Assembly (NCBI GenBank): GCA_041576235.1
Contig: JBFGLJ010000060.1
Location: 1-14,596, forward strand
From: JABDII01 sp041576235
GTDB lineage: Bacteria > Gemmatimonadota > Gemmatimonadetes > Gemmatimonadales > GWC2-71-9
Length of the DNA stretch: 14,596 bases
Direction: 5' to 3'
The notes beneath the pieces were generated by a model that saw nothing but the letters and a program-made list of their open reading frames with translations, had not been told where the DNA came from and did no database searches. The number at the start of each line of letters is the position of its first letter. Position 1 is the stretch's first letter. Positions 1 through 8,646 of the stretch are shown here, piece after piece. The translations under genes were made by a program, and so were the position numbers.

Positions 1-100
1 ACCCTCAGTATCGGGTGGTAAGACGGAAGGCGCGGCTCGATGGAACTCCTAGGAGTTCCATCGAGCCGCGCCTTCCGTCTTACCACCCGATACTGAGGGT
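1..100. repeat. Perfect 100-bp palindrome at the window edge (probable fold-back artefact)
   Basis: Bases 1-50 are the exact reverse complement of bases 51-100, with no spacer and no mismatch; I checked all 50 pairs. The right arm contains the last seven codons, including the stop, of the PorV-like gene (80-100). The left arm is therefore an inverted copy of the same coding end. A natural intrinsic terminator would not normally extend as a perfect stem through 21 nt of coding sequence, and there is no T-tract. The centre is itself a short palindrome (44-57), a plausible seed for snap-back synthesis or chimeric assembly. The alternatives are a closed hairpin end of a linear replicon or a real inverted duplication. 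Bases 1-50 should not be trusted as genomic sequence. Confidence 0.95.
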
Positions 101-1201
101 GAAGAAGTTGGTGGGGCCGAGGACCCCAAGGTACTTGTATGCGTAGTCGAACCCGATCTTGAACGTTCCCGACCCGTACCACATCCCGCCGCCGAACGCC
201 AAGCCGTGCAGGTTCTCCTCGTCGCCGAGCGCCGTGTTCAGGGAGGCCGGATCGATATCGTTCGCCCCGGTATGGCTGTAGCTCCCTCGGAGGGCGGCAC
301 CGAACCCGGTGTCCCCGATCCGGTCGAGTGACCACTCGCTCCCAAACACAAATCCCGCTCGGTTGTTGGTGGGCTGGTTGAAGTCGCCCAGCACGGTCAA
401 CCGATTGTTGGTCCCGGTAAACAGATCGTAAGCCAGCCCGACCCGGAACGTCGTAGGCAGCGGGAAGGCCTTGGTCCGGAACTGACCGTCCTGCGGGATA
501 TTCGGCACATCGTCCTCACCGGGCAGCGGCTCACGCTGAATATCGGCGTTGAGCGCGTCACCCGAGTAGGCCAGGTTGGTCCCGAGGTTGGCCAAGGTGA
601 AGGAAAACCGGACCGGATGATTGTTCAGCATCGCGTGGAAGTTGGTGCCGAAGTCGATCGCGAACGCCGAGCCTTGCGCGTCGCCCAACTGATCGAACAC
701 GAACTTCGCCGTGAGGCCGGCGCTGAACCGATCCGAGAAGTTCTCCGCGTAGGTAATGCCCGCGAAGGTCTCGTTGACCGAATACACCGACCCGGTGCCG
801 TCCGGCTGCTCGACGGTATACACCGGCTGATTGTCGAAGCCGAAGGTTCCGAGCTGGAACCCGATGGCCCGAGCGCCGCCGGAGAACGGGAAGGCGATCC
901 CGCCCCAGCTATACCGGGTATCGGCCACGTACTCATAGGTGCTGAACATCGCCCCGGGGCGCTCCATGAGAGCGGTGCCCGCGGGGTTGTAATACAACGC
1001 ACTCACATCTTCGGCCAGCGAGGCAAACGCGCCTCCCAAGGCCGTGCCGCGCGCCCCCGCCCCGAACAGCAGAAACTCTGCCGAGGTAGAGCCGAACGGC
1101 GTGTTGCTTACGTTGACCTCGTCGGTCTGGGCCTGGAGCGCCCCAGGCACCCATGCGACAAATGCCGCGACCAGGGCCAACCGGAAGATTCTCTGCATCA
1201 T
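80..1201 (-). CDS. PorV/PorQ family (UPF0164-like) outer-membrane beta-barrel protein
   Basis: This is a 373-aa outer-membrane protein of the PorV/PorQ type. Characterised PorV carries type 9-secreted cargo from the translocon to the attachment complex. A signal peptide is visible at residues 1-24 (MMQR, hydrophobic core, Ala-Leu-Gln-Ala cleavage site). It is followed by the family signature at about 47-80: a Gly-Ala-Arg-Gly run, then LGGAFAS, then YYNPAG. The rest alternates short beta-strand-like segments and turns, and the chain ends in Ser-Ile-Gly-Trp, as barrels often do. The start at 1201 is chosen because an AAGGAG ribosome site lies at 1213-1218; a second ATG follows at 1198. The 25 codons upstream read as translated intergenic DNA. 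The gene is last in an operon with the TonB receptor and a sorting-domain protein, its likely cargo. The stop codon lies inside the edge palindrome but the frame is complete. Family assignment is firm; the cargo relationship is inferred. Confidence 0.85.
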   Translation of the reverse strand: MMQRIFRLALVAAFVAWVPGALQAQTDEVNVSNTPFGSTSAEFLLFGAGARGTALGGAFASLAEDVSALYYNPAGTALMERPGAMFSTYEYVADTRYSWGGIAFPFSGGARAIGFQLGTFGFDNQPVYTVEQPDGTGSVYSVNETFAGITYAENFSDRFSAGLTAKFVFDQLGDAQGSAFAIDFGTNFHAMLNNHPVRFSFTLANLGTNLAYSGDALNADIQREPLPGEDDVPNIPQDGQFRTKAFPLPTTFRVGLAYDLFTGTNNRLTVLGDFNQPTNNRAGFVFGSEWSLDRIGDTGFGAALRGSYSHTGANDIDPASLNTALGDEENLHGLAFGGGMWYGSGTFKIGFDYAYKYLGVLGPTNFFTLSIGW

Positions 1202-1223
1202 AAGATTCTCCGCTCCTTGATGG

Positions 1224-1249
1224 GGGGGACGGGGACGTCCCCCGCCCCC
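1224..1249 (-). promoter_or_regulatory. GC-rich intercistronic hairpin
   Basis: Between the stop of the large exported protein (1266) and the ribosome site of the PorV-like gene (1213-1218) lies a near-perfect inverted repeat. A G5-AC-G4-AC arm faces a GTC5GC5 arm. Its core, 1231-1242, is a perfect 12-base palindrome. There is no following T-tract, so it does not look like an intrinsic terminator. A hairpin here could stabilise or process the polycistronic mRNA, or tune translation of the last gene. The structure is seen directly; the function is inferred. Confidence 0.5.
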
Positions 1250-1265
1250 AACCTGTGCCTCCAGG

Positions 1266-4200
1266 CTATTCCGCAAAGTTCACCACAGTCATCCGGCCAA
1301 CCCGGCGCTGGTCGCCTGCTTCGATGTGGTAGAAGTACACACCGCTGGCAACCACCTGGTTGTTCCGGTTTCTGACATCCCAATCCAACGCTCCGCCGAA
1401 CGTGGTGGAGTTGTGCTCCAACAGCCGCACCAACACCCCGCTCGAGGAGTAGATCCGCACGATGGCCCGCTGCGGCAGGTTCACGAACTTGATGATCTTC
1501 GAGACGGTCGTGCTCTCGAATTCGTTGGTGACGTAGTACGGGTCGGGCACCGTGTGCACCCGCGACAGGTCATTGAGCGTCGCCCTGTTCACCTTGTTGA
1601 CGACGTCGTACTGGACCTGCATCTCGGCCCCCACGGCCGTCATCGGCCGGAGAGCGGAGAGGAACCCGTAGTCACCCACATCGATCACCACGTTGCCGGC
1701 GGGGTCGGTCCCCTTTCCACCGTAGATACCGCCCGCGTAATCGCGGAGGGTCCACTCGGAACCGGCGGCCGGCAGGGCACTCATCTCGAACATCCAGAAG
1801 TTGCCGGCGATGTACATCACGAACCCGGTGCCGGTGCGGCCGTAGTAGTTGGCGCCGCTTGTGTAGTCGGCGGTGACCATGCCGATGGCACCCAGCTCCG
1901 CCGTGGGCGACAGGGCATACGGCGCCGTGCCGTCGCACGCGATCCGGAAGGTGAAGTCGAAGGTGTGGAACGGAGCCACACAGGCGAAGTCGTCGATCGA
2001 GAGCGTCGACGGATCGAACGCGCTCGTCGTCTGCGCCGACGTGTTGAGGAAGCCGTAGCTCCCATCGGCCTTGCTCTTGAACGGCACCAAGACGTTATGG
2101 GTCAGATCCACCACGCTGTCCACCGCCCCGTTGGCGCCCCAGTACACCCGCATATCGGCCGCGCGCTGCGCGCCCTGCTGGGCACCCTGGAACTCACGCC
2201 AGGTGAGGTTCATGGTGGTGTACGAATACGGCTGGTGAATCGTCGTCACGCCGGCCAAGGAGCCGCCGTTGTTGAAGTTGCCGGTGACGGTCATGTCACA
2301 GTTGGCCTGGCAATTCCCCCCCGTTGGATTCGGGAAGGTCTCGTTGGCCCCCTCGTACCACCGGGGGCCGTCCCAGGCGGCCCCATCCCACAGGGCCTCG
2401 TTCACGACGCCGTCGTTGAAGGCCAGCGAACTCGACCGTCCGGTCCCGGTCATGAGATAGTAGCCGGGCTCCGTGAAGGTCACCTGGCCCTGCAGCTTGA
2501 AGCTCGAGCTGCCACCGTACCGGCTGGCCAACCCTTGGTCCACCGACACGGCGGCGAACGTCTCCGATGCCGTCGGACCGGTGATCCCTTCGAGCTCGTT
2601 CACCACGTGGGTCAGGGAGAACGTGACCCGGTCGCTGCCCGAGATGCCCGTGTACCAATAGACATCCGGCAGGCTGGTCGAACCCCAGAAGGAGTTGCCG
2701 AGGGAGATCGAATCCAGCCGGGCGGCGAAGTTGCCGGGGGCCGCGATCAGCGACTGGACGAAGTCACCGAACTTCGCGGTCCAGCCATCCGCCGGCGGCA
2801 TCGGACCACTGAAGATGCCGGTGGTCGGGTCGATCGACGGAACCGGGAGGCTCCCGCAGGGGTTGTCTCCCTCTGGCCCGGTGCACAATTGGACCCCGCG
2901 GCCGACCAGCGCCGTCTGCAGCGTCGATGTGTTCTCGTAGTTGGACGCCGGCGCCACCGGCACCACCGCCTTGGTGTTCCGCGCCGATTCCAGACTGCTC
3001 GGCCCGGACTGCCACGAGTTCACGTCGAACGCCGTCACGGAGTAGAAGTAACGGAAGTTGTTGCGGACGCCGTTGTCGACGAAGACGAACGGAACGCCCG
3101 AATCTCTGAGCTGGCCGAAACCGCTGTTGTTGCCGGTCACGGCCGTGTCGCCCACCAGCACGATGGCCGTTCCATCGGCCAGCGCGGTCCGCTCACCCAG
3201 CTTGACCTGCACCACGCTCCCAACCAACGGGACTTCCACGAACTCGATCCGCGGCTGGCCGGGAATGAACGGCCCAAAGGCGGCGCCGCAGTTGGTGGTG
3301 ATACCCAGCTCGGGTGCACAGAGCGGGTCGGGATTGACCTGGCCCGCAAAGTCGCGGATGGTCGTGCCGCCGTAATCGAACTCGGCGATCAACCGGAGCG
3401 AGTTCGGCGCATCCACCCGGCCGCGATAGACCCGGTAGCCTTCGACGTCGGTGTCGCGGTAGTTGGGATCGTACAGCGGATTGGTCGGATCGCTGGCCAC
3501 GGCGAAGAACGGATCGCCGACGGTCTCCGATATCGACTGCCGCCACAGCACGGTCACGTTGTTGTCACCCGGCACCAGGAAGAATTCTGGCGACTCGGGC
3601 GAGAACGGCAGCAGGAACTGCGCATCGAAGATGGCCTGCGCCGTGAGGGACTTCCCGAGCAGCGAGCCCGGGACCACGATGTATTCGTCCTGGGTCACGA
3701 TGCCGTCGGAATTGGCATCGTTGAACCCGGCGTAGCCGGCGATGCTGTCCACGATCGGCACGCCCGGGCTCGCCATCAGCGCGGCGTTCCCATGGATCGG
3801 GGTGTCACCCACCACCTGCAGTCCCGGTGGCAGGTCGCCGCAGGGCCCGGAAATGCAGCCGCCGACCGCCACCGGAGCGGCGAAGATGTAGCCGGTCACG
3901 ATGGTGCCGAGTCCGCCCGGCGCGAGGGAGAGCGGCGTCGACGACTGGAAGAACCGCATGTCGAAGTGCCGCGAGTTGTTGAGGTAGCAAATCCGGCTGA
4001 GGGCCGGGTTCCCAGAGTTACAGGGCTCGTCGCCCGCGGGAATGCTGAGCTGTCCAGACAGGTACCGGAACAGCTGGAGTGCGTTCTGCGGGTCGCCGAA
4101 CTGGCCGCCGTTCTCGGTGTTGCTGTAAAGCTGGATCTCACCGGCGCCGGTGGGGCTCTTCAAGTACTTGACCCCCACGAAGCCGCTGCCGGCGAAGAAG

Positions 4201-5183
4201 GGCGACGAGAAGATGGCCGGGTCGAAGGTCCAGCCCTGGAACCGGTCGAACTCGCCGTCGTAGGTAGTGCCCAGCGCGAACGGGAGAATCACGCCCGCCC
4301 AGTTGGTCCCCGCGGACGCCACGTCCATGTCCGTGCCGAAGGCGGCGAACAAGGGATCGATGGTGTAGCCGGCGGTCGGGAGCGTGACGCCAAAGGCGGC
4401 GTTGTTCCGCGAATGGAACTCCTGCGCCTGCTCCACCAGGATGGACCGCATGGACGGCCGGATGTTCTGGGCCGCGTAGTCAGCATCGTTGAGCGATGAG
4501 ACGTTGTAGAAGGTGTAGACGAAGTAGAGCAGGTCTTCATTCCCCGAGGGGAAGTTCCAGCCCAGACCGCGGGTCTCGACCACCACGCCCAACGGGTGCT
4601 TCCGCCCGGCGTTGAGGGTCGGGTTCCCGTCCCAGGACATGAACCAGATGTCCCCCTGCGAGGCCGTGATCCGGCCCTGCAACAGGCTCTGGTAGTTGTC
4701 CGCGACGGGGTCCGGCGCGCTCGGCACCCTGGCGGCGTCGGGCCAGTTGGCCGCGTCGTCAGGGTTCTGGAAATTGAAGATCGGCCGCACCTCGAGCCCG
4801 TGCTGGGTGGTTCCCTTCGGATCGAAGAAGAACGCCCCCGTGGTGTCCCCGGCCCAGGGGCCACCGTCGGCGCCGATGATGCCGGCGAGCTGCAGGCCCG
4901 TGTTGAAGACGTACTGATCCGCGGTGCCCTTGGGCCAGAATCCACCGCCGATCGTCGATGAGTTGGTCGAGTCAACGCAGATCTGGCCGTCGCTCGACAG
5001 GCCGCAGTAGATCCGGTTGACTGTGAGCGCGCCCAGGCTTCTGGCGAACAGCCGGAAGCCCTGTCGCTTGGCCTTGGCGCCCGGCTCCGGCACCGCCGAC
5101 GCAACCGTCGGCGTCACCGCTCCCAGCACGAACGCCAGGAGGGTGACCAGCAGCGCGCTTCGCGAACGAAGAGTTGAGTGCAT
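1266..5183 (-). CDS. Large exported protein with fibronectin-like region and C-terminal FlgD-like/T9SS-type sorting domain
   Basis: This 1305-aa protein is predicted to be secreted or displayed on the surface. Residues 1-30 form a signal peptide (basic start, Leu/Val-rich core, Ala-Ser-Ala cleavage). The first ~480 residues are rich in Asn, Gly, Phe and Trp and match no family I can name. A canonical EF-hand-like calcium loop (D-A-N-S-D-G followed by a Glu at position 12) sits at about 489-500. Residues ~535-735 resemble a fibronectin type III-like region, including VEGYRVYRG and a YSVTAFD strand. The last ~94 residues (from PDPYYVTN) match the FlgD-like/type A sorting domain pattern: KFVNLP, RIYSSSG, WDVRN and VASGVYFYHIEA. 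The ATG at 5183 follows a purine-rich site (5188-5196) and is the only start that gives a clean signal peptide. The gene sits between a TonB receptor and a PorV homologue, so a cargo or SusD-like partner role is plausible. The substrate is unknown. Confidence 0.8.
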   Translation of the reverse strand: MHSTLRSRSALLVTLLAFVLGAVTPTVASAVPEPGAKAKRQGFRLFARSLGALTVNRIYCGLSSDGQICVDSTNSSTIGGGFWPKGTADQYVFNTGLQLAGIIGADGGPWAGDTTGAFFFDPKGTTQHGLEVRPIFNFQNPDDAANWPDAARVPSAPDPVADNYQSLLQGRITASQGDIWFMSWDGNPTLNAGRKHPLGVVVETRGLGWNFPSGNEDLLYFVYTFYNVSSLNDADYAAQNIRPSMRSILVEQAQEFHSRNNAAFGVTLPTAGYTIDPLFAAFGTDMDVASAGTNWAGVILPFALGTTYDGEFDRFQGWTFDPAIFSSPFFAGSGFVGVKYLKSPTGAGEIQLYSNTENGGQFGDPQNALQLFRYLSGQLSIPAGDEPCNSGNPALSRICYLNNSRHFDMRFFQSSTPLSLAPGGLGTIVTGYIFAAPVAVGGCISGPCGDLPPGLQVVGDTPIHGNAALMASPGVPIVDSIAGYAGFNDANSDGIVTQDEYIVVPGSLLGKSLTAQAIFDAQFLLPFSPESPEFFLVPGDNNVTVLWRQSISETVGDPFFAVASDPTNPLYDPNYRDTDVEGYRVYRGRVDAPNSLRLIAEFDYGGTTIRDFAGQVNPDPLCAPELGITTNCGAAFGPFIPGQPRIEFVEVPLVGSVVQVKLGERTALADGTAIVLVGDTAVTGNNSGFGQLRDSGVPFVFVDNGVRNNFRYFYSVTAFDVNSWQSGPSSLESARNTKAVVPVAPASNYENTSTLQTALVGRGVQLCTGPEGDNPCGSLPVPSIDPTTGIFSGPMPPADGWTAKFGDFVQSLIAAPGNFAARLDSISLGNSFWGSTSLPDVYWYTGISGSDRVTFSLTHVVNELEGITGPTASETFAAVSVDQGLASRYGGSSSFKLQGQVTFTEPGYYLMTGTGRSSSLAFNDGVVNEALWDGAAWDGPRWYEGANETFPNPTGGNCQANCDMTVTGNFNNGGSLAGVTTIHQPYSYTTMNLTWREFQGAQQGAQRAADMRVYWGANGAVDSVVDLTHNVLVPFKSKADGSYGFLNTSAQTTSAFDPSTLSIDDFACVAPFHTFDFTFRIACDGTAPYALSPTAELGAIGMVTADYTSGANYYGRTGTGFVMYIAGNFWMFEMSALPAAGSEWTLRDYAGGIYGGKGTDPAGNVVIDVGDYGFLSALRPMTAVGAEMQVQYDVVNKVNRATLNDLSRVHTVPDPYYVTNEFESTTVSKIIKFVNLPQRAIVRIYSSSGVLVRLLEHNSTTFGGALDWDVRNRNNQVVASGVYFYHIEAGDQRRVGRMTVVNFAE

Positions 5184-5227
5184 GGCGTCCTCTCTCAATA
5201 GAAATACAAATGACCGCGCGCCGGGCA

Positions 5228-5255
5228 GCCTCCGATGCCTGAAATCATCGAAGGC
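5228..5255 (-). promoter_or_regulatory. Intercistronic hairpin between receptor and exported protein
   Basis: In the transcript (minus strand) two 10-base arms pair at 5246-5255 and 5228-5237. Nine pairs are Watson-Crick and one is G-U, with an 8-base loop. The hairpin lies in the 93-nt gap after the receptor stop and about 32 nt upstream of the next ribosome site. No U-tract follows, so it is more likely an mRNA processing or stability element than a terminator. A second small stem (5 bp, 5266-5277) overlaps the receptor stop codon. Confidence 0.45.
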
Positions 5256-5276
5256 CACCCCGCTCACGGTACACCG

Positions 5277-8200
5277 TTAGAAGTTCAGCTCGACGCCAAC
5301 CCGGATGTTCCGAGGTGGTCCAGTGAAGTTGAACAACCCGCCGCCGCCACCACCGGCACGGAATCCACCGGTGTTGAATTCGTTATAGGCGGCATCTGAC
5401 GCGGCACGCAACTCGGCCAAGGTGAACACTCCATCACCGTTGCCGTACCGCTGTTCGGCGCGAATCATGTAGACACAGTTCGGCGCGTTCGGGACCCCAC
5501 CCTGGGTGACCCACGTGCCGCACATGCCCGTCTGATTCCCGACACCGGTCCCAAACGTCATGTCGATGGTGCCGGACGCCGCATCCAGCCAACCATTCCG
5601 GTTGGCTTCGTTGGCCCACTGGCCGCTGTCCGCCCGCCACACACGGTTGTTGTTATCAACGCTCACAACGTCGTTGGTGGTGGTGAACACGCCAGTGATG
5701 TTCTCGAAGTTGAAGATATTCCGGGCATCCACGTAGGCCGTCACATCGACCCCGCGAAGCTGGAAGCCCTTGGTCACACGCACATCGAACTGCTTGAACG
5801 TGGGCAGCCGGGCGCCGTTCTGGTCGCCCTCGAACTCACGGCTGCAGACTTGGCCCGAGAAGACGGCCTCGTTGCCGCTCTCCGCCGGGCAGCGCGTGAA
5901 CGCCGTGCCGCTGGCCAAGCGGAAGGTCCCGAACACGCCGACATTCTCGAGAATGCCGCCGATCCCGGTCCCCTGCTTCCAATCGTCGGGGAACGTCAGG
6001 GCGAACGACCCGGCCAAGTTGTGCGGCCGGCTGTTGTCGGTCGGGAGGATGGCCTGCGGCGGCGGCTGGTTACCGCCCGTCACCGCCTGCACGATCCGGG
6101 AACCAAAGTTGATGTAGGTCCGCGGATCACTGCCCGTATTCTTGGCATCCTGGAAGGTGTAGGCCAGCGTCCCGTTGAACAGATTGCCGAACCGGCGGTC
6201 CAACCGGAGATCGATGCCCTTGGTGTTGCCGAAGTCGGCATTGGTCATGAGCCGGATGTCCTGAATGTTGTTCTTCAGGGGATCCGTGAGCCTGATCAGC
6301 CGGCCTGCGGCGTTCTCGATGTTGTCCTTATTGTATGCCGAGATGTCCAGCACCATGTCGTCGTTGAATGCGTGCCGGATCCCGAACTCGAACGTGATGG
6401 TGCGGCCGAAGTCCAGGTCGGTGCCGTACACGTTGTTCGTGTTGGTGATCTGGAGATCGGTGTTCACCCCACCGAAGATGAGCCCGAAGTCAGGCGTCTG
6501 CACCTGGTGCGCGTAGGACAAGCGGAAATTGGTCCGCTCCGTCACCGGGAACGCCACCTGGATGTGGGGGCTCAGGTAATCGTGCGACTCGTCCTGCCGG
6601 AAGATCGTCAGCTCCCGCCCGTCCGGCGCCTGGCCCACGTAGGTGTGGGTCCGCGGGAAGTAGATGTACTCGTTGAACGTCGGGCTGACCGGATCCAGAT
6701 CCAACAGATACGGCCGCATGGCCTTGCTGTCGTAATAGTCGTAGCGCAGGCCGCCCTCGAGCACCACATCACCCAAGTCCAGACGGTCCTGAATGTACAC
6801 GTTGTAGCGAATCGGCTCTTCGATGTAGAAATCGGAGAAGGCCTGGCTGGTCAGCTGGTGCGAGTAGTTCTTCATCTTGTACCAAGTGTGCTCGCCACCC
6901 ACCTTGACCCGGTTGTAGCGGTCGACCTGCCAGTCGAGGTTCGCCTTGACGATGTAGCGGTCTTCCTGCGACAACGCGAGCCGCCCTTCCGGGCCGCCGG
7001 TCTCGGACACGCCCAGGATGCCCTGCGCGTTGTTCCGGTACTCGTCCGACTCACGATACTGGTCGATGTCCTCGAGATCGAACGGGCTCCGACGGGTACC
7101 CGGAGTGTTGTTCTTGAAGTTGTCCAGCAGCTCGTCGTTGAGCGGGAAGGTGTCGAAGTCGAACAGGAACTCATAGGGCTTGATGTAGAACCCGCCGAAT
7201 GGATCGAACGAGGAGAATTCACTCTCCCGCGTCAGCGGCGAGAAGATGTAGTTGTCCGACTGGTACGACCCGAAGACCTCGAGGGCCAGGGCCCGCTCCG
7301 CCGACTTGGAGAGGTTCTGAACCCAGTTCACCAGCACGTTCCGGTTGTAGGTCCGGGTGGCGAAGTGGTCCTGCGGGTTGGACTGGTCGAAATCGTTCCG
7401 GCTTTGGTTCTGGGTCAAATACCCCGACACCGCGAACCGCGAACCCGTGCCGTAGGTGTAGTTGAGCTTCCCGGTCACGTTGTAGGACGACCGGCCCTGG
7501 CCGGGGAGGCGAATACCACGGCAGTCCAGCCCGTAGTTGTTCGCAATATCGGCGTTCGCACTGCCGGCAAACTGATCGCACTCGCCGGTGTAGATGGCGT
7601 AGCTCTCGACGTCCACCATCGTGGTGTCCGCCAGCGGGTCACCCAAGGCGGTGGGCACCGCCACCGTGGTATCGACCCCGGCCCGGATGAAGATCGGCAC
7701 CTTTTCGCGGTCCTGACCGCTGGTGCCGGATTGCTGGCCGACCAAGCCACCGCCGAGCGCGAAGGTCAACCCACCCGAAATCGGGCCGCTGATGGCCGCG
7801 GTCACTCTGTTGTACCCGTAGTTCATGCCGGAGCCGAACGGCTCGTCGGTCTCGTAGGTGAGCGCCCCAGCATAGGTGGGGCCGCCGGTCCGGGTCGTGA
7901 TCGAGATGATGCCCGACTGGGCATTCCCGAACTCGGCCGAGGCCGACCCCGTGGTGATCGAGGCCTCTTCAAACGACTGGGTCCCGACCAGTCCGAGCCC
8001 GGCGTTCCCGGAGTTGTTGACGAAGCCGGTGCCGCGCTGGCCCGCCGTGATCGGAATGCCGTCGATGTACACGGCATTCTCATCGGTCCGGCCGCCGCGG
8101 ATCTGGATGGTGTTGCCGCTCTGACTGGCCACCACCCCCGGCTGCAACGCCAGGACGTTGGTGATGTTGTCGACCGGCAGGTTCTCGACGTAGGCGCCAT

Positions 8201-8636
8201 CAACGCGCTGCTTCGTCGTCACCTCGTCTCGCGGCACCAGCGGTGTCGAAGCCGCGACGACGCTCAGCTCCTCGACCTCGAACGGGGTGGCCTCGAGCGT
8301 GATGTCCTGGGTGATGGTCTGACCACCCAAGATTCGCACGTTGGTCACCTGGGTCGACTTGTAGCCGATAAACCCAGCCTGGATCGTGACCGTTCCGATC
8401 GGAACGTTATTCATGAAGTAATAGCCCTGAGGTGACGTCTGGGCTTGGAACGTGGTGCCCACGATGAACACCTGGGCATTCGCGATGGGCGCGCCCGCTT
8501 GGTCGCGCACCCTGCCCTCGAGCTTCCCAGTCGCAGCCTGTGCCACGAGGGTCGTGACCCCGAGCACGGCCAAGACTGCCGTCAGCACACCTGTGCGTGC
8601 CCAACGGACGAAGGCGCTCTCACAACGTTGGGTCAT
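5277..8636 (-). CDS. TonB-dependent receptor, Oar-like, with carboxypeptidase-regulatory-like N-terminal domain
   Basis: This 1119-aa outer-membrane active transporter would import an unknown ligand using TonB/ExbBD energy. In order: a signal peptide, residues 1-34 (cleavage after Val-Ala-Gln-Ala); a carboxypeptidase-regulatory-like beta-sandwich at ~36-120 (GKLEGRVRDQAGAPIANAQV, then GYYFMNNVPIG and GFIGY); a TonB-box-like EELSVVA; and a plug containing IRGGRTDENAVYIDG and SAEFGNAQSGIISITTRTGG. A ~850-residue barrel follows, ending VGVELNF with the expected terminal Phe. The ATG at 8636 follows GGAGGA at 8644-8649 with a 7-nt spacer. An in-frame upstream start at 8675 would break the signal peptide. 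It is the first gene of the three-gene minus-strand operon. The Oar/SusC-like architecture usually goes with large ligands such as peptides or glycans, but nothing here identifies the substrate. Confidence 0.92.
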   Translation of the reverse strand: MTQRCESAFVRWARTGVLTAVLAVLGVTTLVAQAATGKLEGRVRDQAGAPIANAQVFIVGTTFQAQTSPQGYYFMNNVPIGTVTIQAGFIGYKSTQVTNVRILGGQTITQDITLEATPFEVEELSVVAASTPLVPRDEVTTKQRVDGAYVENLPVDNITNVLALQPGVVASQSGNTIQIRGGRTDENAVYIDGIPITAGQRGTGFVNNSGNAGLGLVGTQSFEEASITTGSASAEFGNAQSGIISITTRTGGPTYAGALTYETDEPFGSGMNYGYNRVTAAISGPISGGLTFALGGGLVGQQSGTSGQDREKVPIFIRAGVDTTVAVPTALGDPLADTTMVDVESYAIYTGECDQFAGSANADIANNYGLDCRGIRLPGQGRSSYNVTGKLNYTYGTGSRFAVSGYLTQNQSRNDFDQSNPQDHFATRTYNRNVLVNWVQNLSKSAERALALEVFGSYQSDNYIFSPLTRESEFSSFDPFGGFYIKPYEFLFDFDTFPLNDELLDNFKNNTPGTRRSPFDLEDIDQYRESDEYRNNAQGILGVSETGGPEGRLALSQEDRYIVKANLDWQVDRYNRVKVGGEHTWYKMKNYSHQLTSQAFSDFYIEEPIRYNVYIQDRLDLGDVVLEGGLRYDYYDSKAMRPYLLDLDPVSPTFNEYIYFPRTHTYVGQAPDGRELTIFRQDESHDYLSPHIQVAFPVTERTNFRLSYAHQVQTPDFGLIFGGVNTDLQITNTNNVYGTDLDFGRTITFEFGIRHAFNDDMVLDISAYNKDNIENAAGRLIRLTDPLKNNIQDIRLMTNADFGNTKGIDLRLDRRFGNLFNGTLAYTFQDAKNTGSDPRTYINFGSRIVQAVTGGNQPPPQAILPTDNSRPHNLAGSFALTFPDDWKQGTGIGGILENVGVFGTFRLASGTAFTRCPAESGNEAVFSGQVCSREFEGDQNGARLPTFKQFDVRVTKGFQLRGVDVTAYVDARNIFNFENITGVFTTTNDVVSVDNNNRVWRADSGQWANEANRNGWLDAASGTIDMTFGTGVGNQTGMCGTWVTQGGVPNAPNCVYMIRAEQRYGNGDGVFTLAELRAASDAAYNEFNTGGFRAGGGGGGLFNFTGPPRNIRVGVELNF

Positions 8637-8646
8637 GGAAACGTCC

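Noticed and set aside
1222..1234. G-quadruplex in the G-rich intercistronic spacer
   Set aside because: Only two G runs of four or more are close together; a hairpin explains the sequence better.
1326..4499. Very long plus-strand open frame (1057 codons) opposite the exported protein
   Set aside because: High-G+C antisense shadow: Arg/His/Val/Gly-rich, no domain, no ribosome site, and the minus-strand gene has clear signal and sorting domains.
5850..8435. Plus-strand open frame of 861 codons opposite the TonB receptor
   Set aside because: Antisense shadow of a certain TonB receptor gene; low-complexity Val/Arg/His composition and no family.
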